The position numbers and the translations under genes were made by a program. Below, in pieces: positions 1-7,000 of a stretch of DNA of 27,155 nt. Each line of letters opens with the position of its first letter. The first letter of the stretch is position 1. The notes under the pieces were generated by a model. It was given only the letters and a program-made list of their open reading frames with translations, searched no databases and had not been told where the DNA came from. Source of the DNA: JBDTMC01 sp039934475 (lineage in GTDB: Bacteria > Acidobacteriota > Terriglobia > Bryobacterales > Bryobacteraceae); the NCBI GenBank assembly GCA_039934475.1, contig JBDTMC010000041.1, forward strand, positions 1-27,155, written 5' to 3'.

Positions 1-625
1 AGGTTGGACGAATTCTTGTCCTAATGTTGTGTCCCGGACGTGCCCTGTACCGGGTTACACCAATCCGTCGGCCGGGACCATCTCTGTTCTTGCAAAAGAC
101 AGCGGAAGTTCGGAGATGGTTCAGCCAGCCGGGCCGCCGGAAGGCGTCACCTATCAACAGGCATTGCCAATTGGTTTTGTTCGGACAGGCCCTTACACAA
201 TCTCCGGTCAAGGAGGACTGTTGCCGTTTCATGGAGACTTAGTCGCGCCGGCTCCGATTAGCATAGAGAGTGCCTTCCCGCCGGGAACCTCCGTTGCGGT
301 GGACCAGCCGCTCACCGTTACATGGGCCGGGGGAGAACCCGGAACGCAGGTAAGGGTAACGGTCACAGCATTGCGCGGCGTGGCTAACCAATACCAAATT
401 GCTTCCGGCGACGGGAGCAAGGGTTCGCTCACATTCCCCTGTACGCCCAGCAATGGATACTGCTACTCGGGAATCATCAGTTCCCCGCACGGACGGATCA
501 CCGTCGAATACTATGCCACTTCACCGGCAACCATGGACTTACCAGGAGCTACGGGACAATTGCAGGCGAATTGGATGTATCGCTACGTGTTCGACGGCCT
601 GACTCTCGTGTCGGGCCCGCAATAG
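1..625 (+). CDS. Secreted TIGR03437-type protein, C-terminal part (5' end outside window)
   Basis: The reading frame is open from base 2, with no start needed inside the window, so this is the 3' end of a longer gene; about 207 residues are visible. They align end to end, without gaps over the last part, with the C-terminal ~207 residues of the complete gene at 7001-8656. Shared landmarks are the SGYTNP-like opening, the YQQ.LP.GFV segment, the TVTALRGVANQYQIASGDGS stretch and the terminal LTLVSGPQ. At DNA level bases 398-444 and 8429-8475 are identical. The paralogue carries a signal peptide and a TIGR03437 module upstream of this region, so an exported protein is inferred. Function is unknown; four cysteines remain visible and no catalytic motif is seen. 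It converges on the TonB receptor 32 bases further on. Confidence 0.8.
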   Translation, partial: GWTNSCPNVVSRTCPVPGYTNPSAGTISVLAKDSGSSEMVQPAGPPEGVTYQQALPIGFVRTGPYTISGQGGLLPFHGDLVAPAPISIESAFPPGTSVAVDQPLTVTWAGGEPGTQVRVTVTALRGVANQYQIASGDGSKGSLTFPCTPSNGYCYSGIISSPHGRITVEYYATSPATMDLPGATGQLQANWMYRYVFDGLTLVSGPQ

Positions 626-630
626 ATTTG

Positions 631-657
631 GAGCGGAGGCGAGGCCGCTCTGCGGCC
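631..657. terminator. GC-rich hairpins between convergent genes
   Basis: The 32-bp gap between two convergent stop codons contains two overlapping perfect stems: GAGCGG (631-636) with CCGCTC (645-650), and GGCCGC (643-648) with GCGGCC (652-657). They share bases, so only one can form at a time. Position suggests a bidirectional transcription end, but no T-tract follows on either strand, so classical Rho-independent termination is not shown. Confidence 0.4.
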
Positions 658-3600
658 TTAGAACAGGAACTTCAGGGCGAACTGAATCTGGCGGGCGGGG
701 TACGCCTGGGTAATCACCCCATACGTGCCCTGGCTGCGGTTCGGATTCGGCGCGCGGAAGTTGGTCTTGTTGAGCAGGTTGAAGAACTCAGAGCGGAACT
801 GAAGGCTTTTGCCTTCGCGGATGCGGAAGCTCTTCTGCAGGCTGCCATCGAACTGGAAGAAGCGGGGGCCGTAGACCGCGTTGCGGCCGGCGTTGCCGAA
901 GGGCTGGCTGGCATCGGTCGGCACGGCGACGGTAGCCGGGTTCAACCATTTATTGGGCGAGCGCTGATCGGAGGGCATCAGGGGATCGCCGAGGACGTTG
1001 GGACGGTAGCTGATGGCGCCGCGCCAGTCAGGACCGATGTCGGAAACCTGGAAGCTCGCGGCCGGGGCATAGCGCAGGTTGATGGGCTCGCCGGAGGTCA
1101 TCGTGTTGATGGCGCTGATCTGCCAGCCGCCGAGGAGGGATTCCGCGATGCCTGGCATGGAGGAGCCGAAGCGGTGGCCCTTTCCGAAGGGCAGTTCGTA
1201 GACCGCGGAAGTGGTGTTGTTGATCCGCTGATCGTAACCGGAAGGGCCTTTCTCCGCGGCCAGGTTGTAGAAGTTCTGCGGGCTGGAGGCGTTGCCGTTG
1301 CCCTGGTCTTCGAGCGCCTGGCCCACGTTGTCGATCGCTTTCGACCACGTGAACGAGTTCAGCAGGTAGAGGCCTTGCGCGTAGCGGCGCTCCACTTTGA
1401 ACTGCATGGCGTTGTAGTTGGCGTAGCCCACCGGATCAGTCAATGTGATGCCGGCCCACCCCTGGATGGGGCGGCGCGAGGCGAGCGTGGCATTCTCGCC
1501 TGGGTTTTGCGGGCGCGCCTGATTGTAATCGGCGAAGAGGATCAGTTTCTCACTGCGGCTGCCGACATAGGCGAGATCGAAGACGAAGCCGGAGATCTCA
1601 TGCTGCACGGAAAAGAACCAATTCTGGACATAGCCGGTGCGGGTGTCGCGCGGAATGTAGGAGATGTTGGCGACCGCGGGGTTGAACTTGTCCGGATCGG
1701 TGAGGCCGGTGGGGTAACCCATTTCCGTGGTGCGGAACGTGGCGTCGGTGGGGCGCTGGTTCACCACGGCGTTCACCACCTGCGGTCCGTTGATGGCCAG
1801 GAGGTTGCCGCCGCCGGAGCGATTGAAGTGAATATAGCTGATGCCGTAGCCGGAGCGGATGGCCGTCTTGGGATTCATGGCGTAAGCAAAGCCGATGCGC
1901 GGGGCGAAGTTGTTGCGATCAGGGTGCACCTGGGAACGGTCGTAGATGGAACCGTCTTTGGCGGGAATGAGAGCCTTAGCCGCGGGATCGAAGTTAGTCA
2001 GCTTGAGGTTCGCTTCCCACTGCGGCGTGAAGTACTCATAGCGGATGCCGAGGTTCAGCGTCAGCTTGTTGCTGACTTTTAAGTCGTCCTGAACGTACGC
2101 CATGTTACCGACCTGACGATACTGGGCGACGAAGAAGTTAGTGAGTGAATAGCGATTGCGGAAGCCGAACATGAAGTCGGCGAGGTTGTTGCCAGTGAAG
2201 TTGCCCGAATACTCGTCGAGACCGTAGAGCGGGTTCACATCCTGAACTTCGGTATGAACGCGCTGGTATTCGTAGCCGGCCTTGAGAGAGTGGCGGCCGA
2301 GAATCTTCGAGTAGTTCACGCGCGGATCGTAGACGAAGGGCCACTGCCATTGCGGGTTGGTGGACTGGCGGCCGAAGCCGCTGAAGCCCGAAACCGACTG
2401 GGCAGTAATGCCGCCGGTAAGGCGCGGATCTTCCGGCAAGCCAGTGATACCGAAGAGATCTTTCATACTGGGTCCGCCGAGGTAGGGCGGTTCCTTGCCA
2501 GCGTGGGTTTTGGAGAGGCCCATGCGGACTTCCAGGAGCGAAGAACTGTTAATGGTCCAGGTGCCGCCGAAGGCGAGTTGCTGATTCAGGACGCGGACGA
2601 AGCCGTTGCCAACTCCGCCCGCAAGAGTGGGAATGTCGGGGCTTTGAAATATGTTGGTCTTGCGGTGGTCGGCGCGGAGGAAGAGTGAGAGATTGGACTT
2701 CGGTTGGACGTCGATTTTGGCGTCCATCTTATCGGTGTTGTTGCGATCTTTGCGAAGGTAGTCGAAGATGTTGGGGTTGACGGCGGAGTTTGGCAGAGGG
2801 AGATTGTCCAGCATGTAGCGGGCGAACGACGTCATATCCTCGCGCGGGATGCCGGAATTTGCGGCATACGTCTTGCCGGTAAGAGGGTTCTTAATGGCGA
2901 CGGGGAAGATACCGGCGCGCTGGCTGGCGCTGGGCAGCGTGGACGTGCTGAGGAAGGAAGTCCGCTCGCGGAACCCCTCGTAGTCGGCGAGGAAGAAGGC
3001 GCGATCCTTGACGATGGGGCCGCCGAGGACGAAGCCATACTGGTTACGGCGCAGCGTGGGTTTGACGTTGTTGCGAGGTTTGAAGAAGCCGACGGCATTG
3101 AGTTTGTCGTTACGCAGGAAGTCCCAGGCGGACCCGTGGAACCCGTTGCCTCCGGCCTTCATCGCAGCGTTAATCATGGCGCCGGATGTGCGGCCATATT
3201 CGGCGGACATGTTGTTGGTGACCACGCGGAATTCGGCGATGGCGTCAGGCGGCAGGTTGATCACCTGGTTGGAGAAGCCCTGATTCGAGGTGCCGTAGGC
3301 GTTGTTGTCCACACCGTCGAGGAGGAAGTTGTTGAACGTGCTGCGCTGGCCATTGACGTTGAAGGAGCCTTCGCGCGGCGGGTTGGCGACGGCGTAACTG
3401 GAACGGCGGACTCCCGTGGAAAGAAGCGCGAGGTCAGAGTAGTTGCGGCCGTTGAGAGGGAGTTCCACCACGGCGCGCTGGGCCACTACCTGGCCACGCT
3501 GGCTGCTGTCGGTTTCGACGGTCGAAACCGTGGCGGTGACATCGACGGTCTCACTCACCTGACCGACGGCGAGTTGGAGATCGACCCGCTGGCGGGCGGT

Positions 3601-3888
3601 GACGTTGACGGTGAAGTTCTCCGCCTTGGCGACAGAAAAGCCGGCTCGCTCGGCCGAAACGCGGTAACGGCCGGGCTTCACGTTTACGAACTCATAGTTG
3701 CCGTTTTCATCGGTGAGCTTGGATGAGGAAAGGTTGCTGTCGAGGTTGGTTAGGGTGACCTTGGCTTCGGCAATGGCGGCTTCGGAGCGATCCTTGACGA
3801 CGCCGAGCACGGAGCCGGTTTCGAATTGGGCGAGAGCGGATAAAGCACTGAGAAGCAGCGCTACGATGAGTGGGATTTTGATCCTCAT
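658..3888 (-). CDS. Oar-like TonB-dependent receptor with N-terminal carboxypeptidase-regulatory domain
   Basis: Outer-membrane, energy-coupled receptor of the Oar-like type expanded in Acidobacteriota; such proteins import large or scarce ligands using TonB, and the ligand here is not evident. I start the protein at the ATG at 3888 because the following residues (MRIKIPLIVALLLSALSALAQ) form a clean signal peptide; a start 24 bases upstream would put eight extra residues before it. The mature N-terminus (GSVLGVVKDRSEAAIAEAKVTL) is a CarboxypepD_reg/CNA-B-like beta-sandwich, roughly residues 25-105. A plug follows (PLNGRNYSDLALLSTGV, then FNVNGQRSTFNNFLLDGVDNN), then a barrel of about 800 residues ending in Phe (FALKFLF), the usual Bam recognition end. 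About 1076 residues, typical for the family. The haloperoxidase gene lies 121 bp upstream on the same strand. Confidence 0.92.
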   Translation of the reverse strand: MRIKIPLIVALLLSALSALAQFETGSVLGVVKDRSEAAIAEAKVTLTNLDSNLSSSKLTDENGNYEFVNVKPGRYRVSAERAGFSVAKAENFTVNVTARQRVDLQLAVGQVSETVDVTATVSTVETDSSQRGQVVAQRAVVELPLNGRNYSDLALLSTGVRRSSYAVANPPREGSFNVNGQRSTFNNFLLDGVDNNAYGTSNQGFSNQVINLPPDAIAEFRVVTNNMSAEYGRTSGAMINAAMKAGGNGFHGSAWDFLRNDKLNAVGFFKPRNNVKPTLRRNQYGFVLGGPIVKDRAFFLADYEGFRERTSFLSTSTLPSASQRAGIFPVAIKNPLTGKTYAANSGIPREDMTSFARYMLDNLPLPNSAVNPNIFDYLRKDRNNTDKMDAKIDVQPKSNLSLFLRADHRKTNIFQSPDIPTLAGGVGNGFVRVLNQQLAFGGTWTINSSSLLEVRMGLSKTHAGKEPPYLGGPSMKDLFGITGLPEDPRLTGGITAQSVSGFSGFGRQSTNPQWQWPFVYDPRVNYSKILGRHSLKAGYEYQRVHTEVQDVNPLYGLDEYSGNFTGNNLADFMFGFRNRYSLTNFFVAQYRQVGNMAYVQDDLKVSNKLTLNLGIRYEYFTPQWEANLKLTNFDPAAKALIPAKDGSIYDRSQVHPDRNNFAPRIGFAYAMNPKTAIRSGYGISYIHFNRSGGGNLLAINGPQVVNAVVNQRPTDATFRTTEMGYPTGLTDPDKFNPAVANISYIPRDTRTGYVQNWFFSVQHEISGFVFDLAYVGSRSEKLILFADYNQARPQNPGENATLASRRPIQGWAGITLTDPVGYANYNAMQFKVERRYAQGLYLLNSFTWSKAIDNVGQALEDQGNGNASSPQNFYNLAAEKGPSGYDQRINNTTSAVYELPFGKGHRFGSSMPGIAESLLGGWQISAINTMTSGEPINLRYAPAASFQVSDIGPDWRGAISYRPNVLGDPLMPSDQRSPNKWLNPATVAVPTDASQPFGNAGRNAVYGPRFFQFDGSLQKSFRIREGKSLQFRSEFFNLLNKTNFRAPNPNRSQGTYGVITQAYPARQIQFALKFLF

Positions 3889-3973
3889 AATTGGTTGTGG
3901 CCAGCGTACCAAGCTGAGGTTTCAATGGGACTACGATTGGGTGTCAGGCGGGCGAAAGTGTGGTGGTGCAACG

Positions 3974-4002
3974 AGTGGGACCGGCATGAGGCCGATCCCA
4001 CT
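3974..4002 (-). terminator. Stem-loop downstream of the haloperoxidase gene
   Basis: AGTGGGA (3974-3980) pairs with TCCCACT (3996-4002). After one C/A mismatch, CGGC (3982-3985) pairs with GCCG (3991-3994) around an ATGAG loop. The structure begins seven bases beyond the haloperoxidase stop on the minus strand, as expected for a transcription end or mRNA-stabilising hairpin. No T-tract follows. It would separate the haloperoxidase and receptor messages only partly if read-through occurs. Confidence 0.45.
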
Positions 4003-4009
4003 TCGGCTG

Positions 4010-5701
4010 CTAGATAGAGCCAGCAGCAACACCCATGCTAATGGAGTCAGGGGCGATCAGGGGGAAGGAGTTATAGAGGTCCTCCAACAGCTTGTCACCG
4101 GCTACGGTAACTGTCCCATCGGCGGTAATTGTGACCGCGTTCCCATCGAAGTTAGTGTACGACCACGTCGGTTTTTCCTGGTAATCGCCGGCTTCCCGGC
4201 GTAGGATGATGGTTGCGATCTTCTCGCCCAGCCGGAGGCTGCGCGTGTTGTCGGTACGCCAGTGGACACCGCCCATGCTGCGGCCCATAGCGACGTTAGC
4301 CGCCAGCTTGTTCAGTTCGCCCTGTAGTGTCAGATCCGTTCCGGTGTAGGTGTTCATCGGATCGAGACCGCTGGCATTCGGCGCCCACAGATTCACCGGC
4401 TGGCGTGTAATGGGATGAATCGCGTTCTTGACGATATCGCTGAACAGGGCCTTCTCGTCGAACCAAGCTTTAAGGATGGTGACGCACGCGCCCGCAACCG
4501 TGGCATGGCCCGCGCCGTAAGCGGGATGGGCCGGGCTGCCGGCGGTGAAAGCAATGGGCAGCAAGTGGTTGCCGTGGCCGGCTACTACTCGCTTGCAGGC
4601 TTCCGTCTGGAAGGCGAGATTGGGCAGGCCGCATTTTACGCCGCGGTTTGCCTGGGCTTCCATCAGTCCGCCGTACACCTCCGGACGGAGGCGACGATAG
4701 ACACCCCATTTCTGAAGCCAAACAACGCGCAGCGCGCGCGCCGCCACCTCCGAAACCTGCGCCAGCAAGTGAGGGCCTCCCAGTGTCCCGAAGGGCCGCT
4801 GGTGCTTGATAGCGCCGGTGGCCGTGTTATACGGGTTGCCGGGGGCCAGTGGCGCATTCCAGTTGGAGAGTAGAAGCGCGGCGTTGAAGTACGCCTGGTG
4901 GAGCGCGTCTTTGTTGACGAACCGAGCGAGGTCGCGCATGTTCCGGATGCGGCGCAGCCCGGCCGGTGTATAAGCGTCGCACTCGAAGTAAGCCTTATTG
5001 CGGCCGTAGTCGTTATCGCCGGGGTAGTCTGCATCGTCGGCGCCGTTGCCGGAGTTCTGGGCTTTCAGCCAGTCAGTCCAGTTGGTCAGATAGTCCTTGC
5101 CGGCAGCGTAAGGGAATTGCTGCTGCAGGATGATCTGAGTCCCGTAGGCAATGTCGTTCAAGAAAAACTGGCTGACCAATGGCCCCTTGTCCTCATCAGG
5201 TAGGTTGGCCCGGAAGAGATTCTGCAGCGTGAGGCTGTACTTGCCCGCGCTGGCGGGCAGGTCAGCACCAAGGTGAAACTCCGCGAGGGCATGACCATAA
5301 GCGATTCGGAGGTCAGTCAGCGCGGCCTCGACATCCGGGTCGCCAGCAATGAAAGTGTCGAACGACTTGTCCCGTAACAAAGCCATCCAGAAGAGTTCCG
5401 TCATTTCGGCGGCGTTGCCGAGAGAATGGACCGCAGGAGGCGGAGGCATGCGCATGTCAGCAGGGTTGGGGCCAAGATGTTCGTGCGCCCAGCCCGCCTG
5501 TGGATTGATCAATTTTGCCGCGCCGGGCGACTGTGGAACTTTGTCAAAGTCTCCACCGTTGACGGCGATATTGTGAAACGTAAGATAGGCCGCGGGATCA
5601 ACGAATCCGGTAGCTGCATCGTGCTGAAGCGTCTTGTGAAAGTGGCCGAGTCCTGCGATGGGACCGAGTTCCAAAGGGTCGGCATTCGTCTCGAGAGGCA
5701 T
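4010..5701 (-). CDS. Vanadium-dependent haloperoxidase, algal bromoperoxidase-like
   Basis: Predicted to oxidise halide with hydrogen peroxide using bound vanadate. With the start at 5701 the protein has 563 residues, close to Corallina bromoperoxidase (just under 600). That start is preferred because AAGGA lies 10 bases upstream; an in-frame ATG at 5755 has no such spacing. Vanadate-site residues seen: K331 and R339 in QKWGVYRRLRPE, G398 and H399 in HPAYGAGHATVAGA, R474 and H480 in GRSMGGVHWR. These match the Corallina K398/R406/G484/H485/R545/H551 set in order, with exact local spacing. Two differences stand out: the serine two residues before the catalytic His (Corallina S483) is Ala397, and Trp328, three residues before the Lys, matches fungal chloroperoxidase rather than the Arg of coralline enzymes. 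No signal peptide is evident. Halide preference cannot be assigned. Confidence 0.9.
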   Translation of the reverse strand: MPLETNADPLELGPIAGLGHFHKTLQHDAATGFVDPAAYLTFHNIAVNGGDFDKVPQSPGAAKLINPQAGWAHEHLGPNPADMRMPPPPAVHSLGNAAEMTELFWMALLRDKSFDTFIAGDPDVEAALTDLRIAYGHALAEFHLGADLPASAGKYSLTLQNLFRANLPDEDKGPLVSQFFLNDIAYGTQIILQQQFPYAAGKDYLTNWTDWLKAQNSGNGADDADYPGDNDYGRNKAYFECDAYTPAGLRRIRNMRDLARFVNKDALHQAYFNAALLLSNWNAPLAPGNPYNTATGAIKHQRPFGTLGGPHLLAQVSEVAARALRVVWLQKWGVYRRLRPEVYGGLMEAQANRGVKCGLPNLAFQTEACKRVVAGHGNHLLPIAFTAGSPAHPAYGAGHATVAGACVTILKAWFDEKALFSDIVKNAIHPITRQPVNLWAPNASGLDPMNTYTGTDLTLQGELNKLAANVAMGRSMGGVHWRTDNTRSLRLGEKIATIILRREAGDYQEKPTWSYTNFDGNAVTITADGTVTVAGDKLLEDLYNSFPLIAPDSISMGVAAGSI

Positions 5702-5766
5702 TGTGGGTAATTCCTTTGTCAGCGGGCTTAGAGTACGCCGGGCCTGATGAGTCATCCTGCGACTCC

Positions 5767-5797
5767 GGTTACTGTGGGAGTAACCTGCCGGTGCAGG
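5767..5797 (-). promoter_or_regulatory. Tandem stem-loops in the haloperoxidase 5' region
   Basis: Two perfect inverted repeats lie back to back: GGTTACT/AGTAACC (5767-5785, five-base loop) and CCTGC/GCAGG (5784-5797, four-base loop). They share two bases. With the haloperoxidase start at 5701 they sit 65-95 bases upstream, in the likely leader or promoter of that gene. They could be an operator, an mRNA leader structure or a transcription end for the truncated dsbA-like copy behind them. Confidence 0.35.
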
Positions 5798-5860
5798 ACG
5801 TCTTTAGCTCGGCGCACACTCTACTAAGCGAGGATTGCGAAGGAATAAGGACAACGTCTG

Positions 5861-6484
5861 TTAGCGCGACGCTGTTTTGACCGGCGTTTTCAGTTCCTGC
5901 TCGACGAGGTCTTTCAGGAGCTCAAACTTGACACCGCCGTTGTAATGCCGGCCGTTCAGGAACAGCGTGGGTGTGCCTTCCACGCCGGCGCGCTCGCCGT
6001 CTTCCTGGTCGCGGGCGACGGCTTTTTTGATCTCGGGCGAATCCATGTCGGCGAGGAACCGCTTCTGGTCGATGCCGGCGGCAACGGCGAGCATGAGGAT
6101 GGTGGGCCGGTCAATGCGCCCCTTGGCGGCAAACATCGCGTCGTGAAGAGGCCAGAACTTGCCTTGTTTGTGGGCGGCCAGAGCAGCAGCGGCAGCGACG
6201 GCGGCTTGTGAGTGGTTGTCGAGCGGGAACTGCTTGAAGATGAGCTTCACGTCGGCCGGGTAAGCGGCCATCAGTTGCTTCAATTGCGGAATCGCGGCGA
6301 CACAGTAGGGGCACTGAAAATCGGAGAACTCGACGATGGTGATGCGCGCGCCGGCGGGGCCGGAAACGGGGGAACCGGCGGTGGGAATATCAACCTTGTC
6401 GCCGAGCACGCGGGTGTCGCGTTTGACGCCCTTAGGCCCGCCTTTGCCCGCACCCGGCGAGGCACCTTTTTCCGGCGCCGTCAC
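5861..6484 (-). CDS. 5'-truncated, leaderless DsbA/thioredoxin-fold copy (probably non-functional)
   Basis: The frame encodes a DsbA-type thioredoxin fold: active site FQCPYC (C58/C61 in this frame), an inserted helical domain and the cis-Pro loop EGTPTLF. Unlike the full copy at 8669-9550 it has no signal peptide and no cysteine-rich N-terminal segment. Homology stops just before GVKRDTR, and the next ~20 codons are low-complexity Gly/Ala/Pro sequence overlapping an unrelated remnant on the other strand. The first usable codon is a GTG at 6484 without a convincing ribosome-binding site; an in-frame stop lies at 6530-6532. Without export a DsbA-like protein would lack its normal compartment, so I infer a decaying or chimeric copy. 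The last ~30 codons differ from the full copy (GGVKFELLKDLVEQELK against GAVRFELLKDLIEQELK), while the middle is identical DNA. Confidence 0.7.
   Translation of the reverse strand: MTAPEKGASPGAGKGGPKGVKRDTRVLGDKVDIPTAGSPVSGPAGARITIVEFSDFQCPYCVAAIPQLKQLMAAYPADVKLIFKQFPLDNHSQAAVAAAAALAAHKQGKFWPLHDAMFAAKGRIDRPTILMLAVAAGIDQKRFLADMDSPEIKKAVARDQEDGERAGVEGTPTLFLNGRHYNGGVKFELLKDLVEQELKTPVKTASR
5958..6432. repeat. Long direct repeat, copy A (475 bp)
   Basis: Base-for-base comparison with 8769-9243 (offset 2811) shows no mismatch over 475 bp. It covers most of the DsbA domain. Identity ends abruptly at 6433 on the 5' side of the gene. On the other side there is a C/T difference at 5957 and diverged sequence beyond. 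Confidence 0.92.
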
Positions 6485-6485
6485 A

Positions 6486-6943
6486 ACGGGTTCCGGAGGG
6501 ACGTTTAAGGCTGCCGTGCCCCCTGGAGACTACCTCGTTTCCATCGCTGACCCCGCAGCGCGGTACGTTGATCCCCAATTCGATCCCCAGCACTTCTGCC
6601 GGGTCCGACACATGAACACTTACCACGGCCGCTGGCGCCAATGAGATTGATGGGACGTCCCGGACTTCACCCGCCGTTGACTCTCGATCCAGGGATTGTC
6701 ATCGGCGTGCAACGAGACGACGGTGCATTTTACCGGATGCGGCCCGTAGCCAGGACCGCATCGGGGCAGGACTTTCAGACATCAGTTCCCCCCAAGACCC
6801 CTCTCCGGCTGTGGGTGTTCAGCCGGACGCTTAGCGTGACGAGTTCGGAGGGCCGCCGTCTCGCCAGCCAAGGCGAAGCCATCCCATTTGAGGCGGTTGA
6901 AGGACAAGATACACACATCGACTTAGGTGTTCTAGATAAGTAA
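6486..6943 (+). pseudogene. Remnant of a carboxypeptidase-regulatory-like/hypothetical gene, frameshifted
   Basis: One frame reads GGTFKAAVPPGDYLVSIADP and continues to HMNTYHGRWRQ with a stop at 6642-6644. The PPGDYLVSI phrase is typical of the last strand of carboxypeptidase-regulatory-like domains. The coding signal then continues in another frame from an ATG at 6641 overlapping that stop, through DPGIVIGVQRDDGAFYRMRP to a stop at 6941-6943 after IDLGVLDK. No credible start exists for the first part, whose upstream sequence is the inverted dsbA-like copy. I read this as the 3' remnant of a longer gene, cut on the left by the dsbA-like copy and broken by a frameshift. Alternatively the second part (100 codons) is a separate small gene. 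Function not recognised. Confidence 0.5.
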
Positions 6944-7000
6944 TTCACCGTCCAACCGATTGGCACTCGCGGTGCTAGGAAAGCGGCAGGAGATCGATGT

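Noticed and set aside
571..3726. Long open frames on the plus strand (503 and 340 codons) opposite the TonB receptor
   Set aside because: They are antisense to a clear receptor gene, rich in Ala/Val/Gly/Glu as expected from mirrored GC-rich codons, and show no domain.
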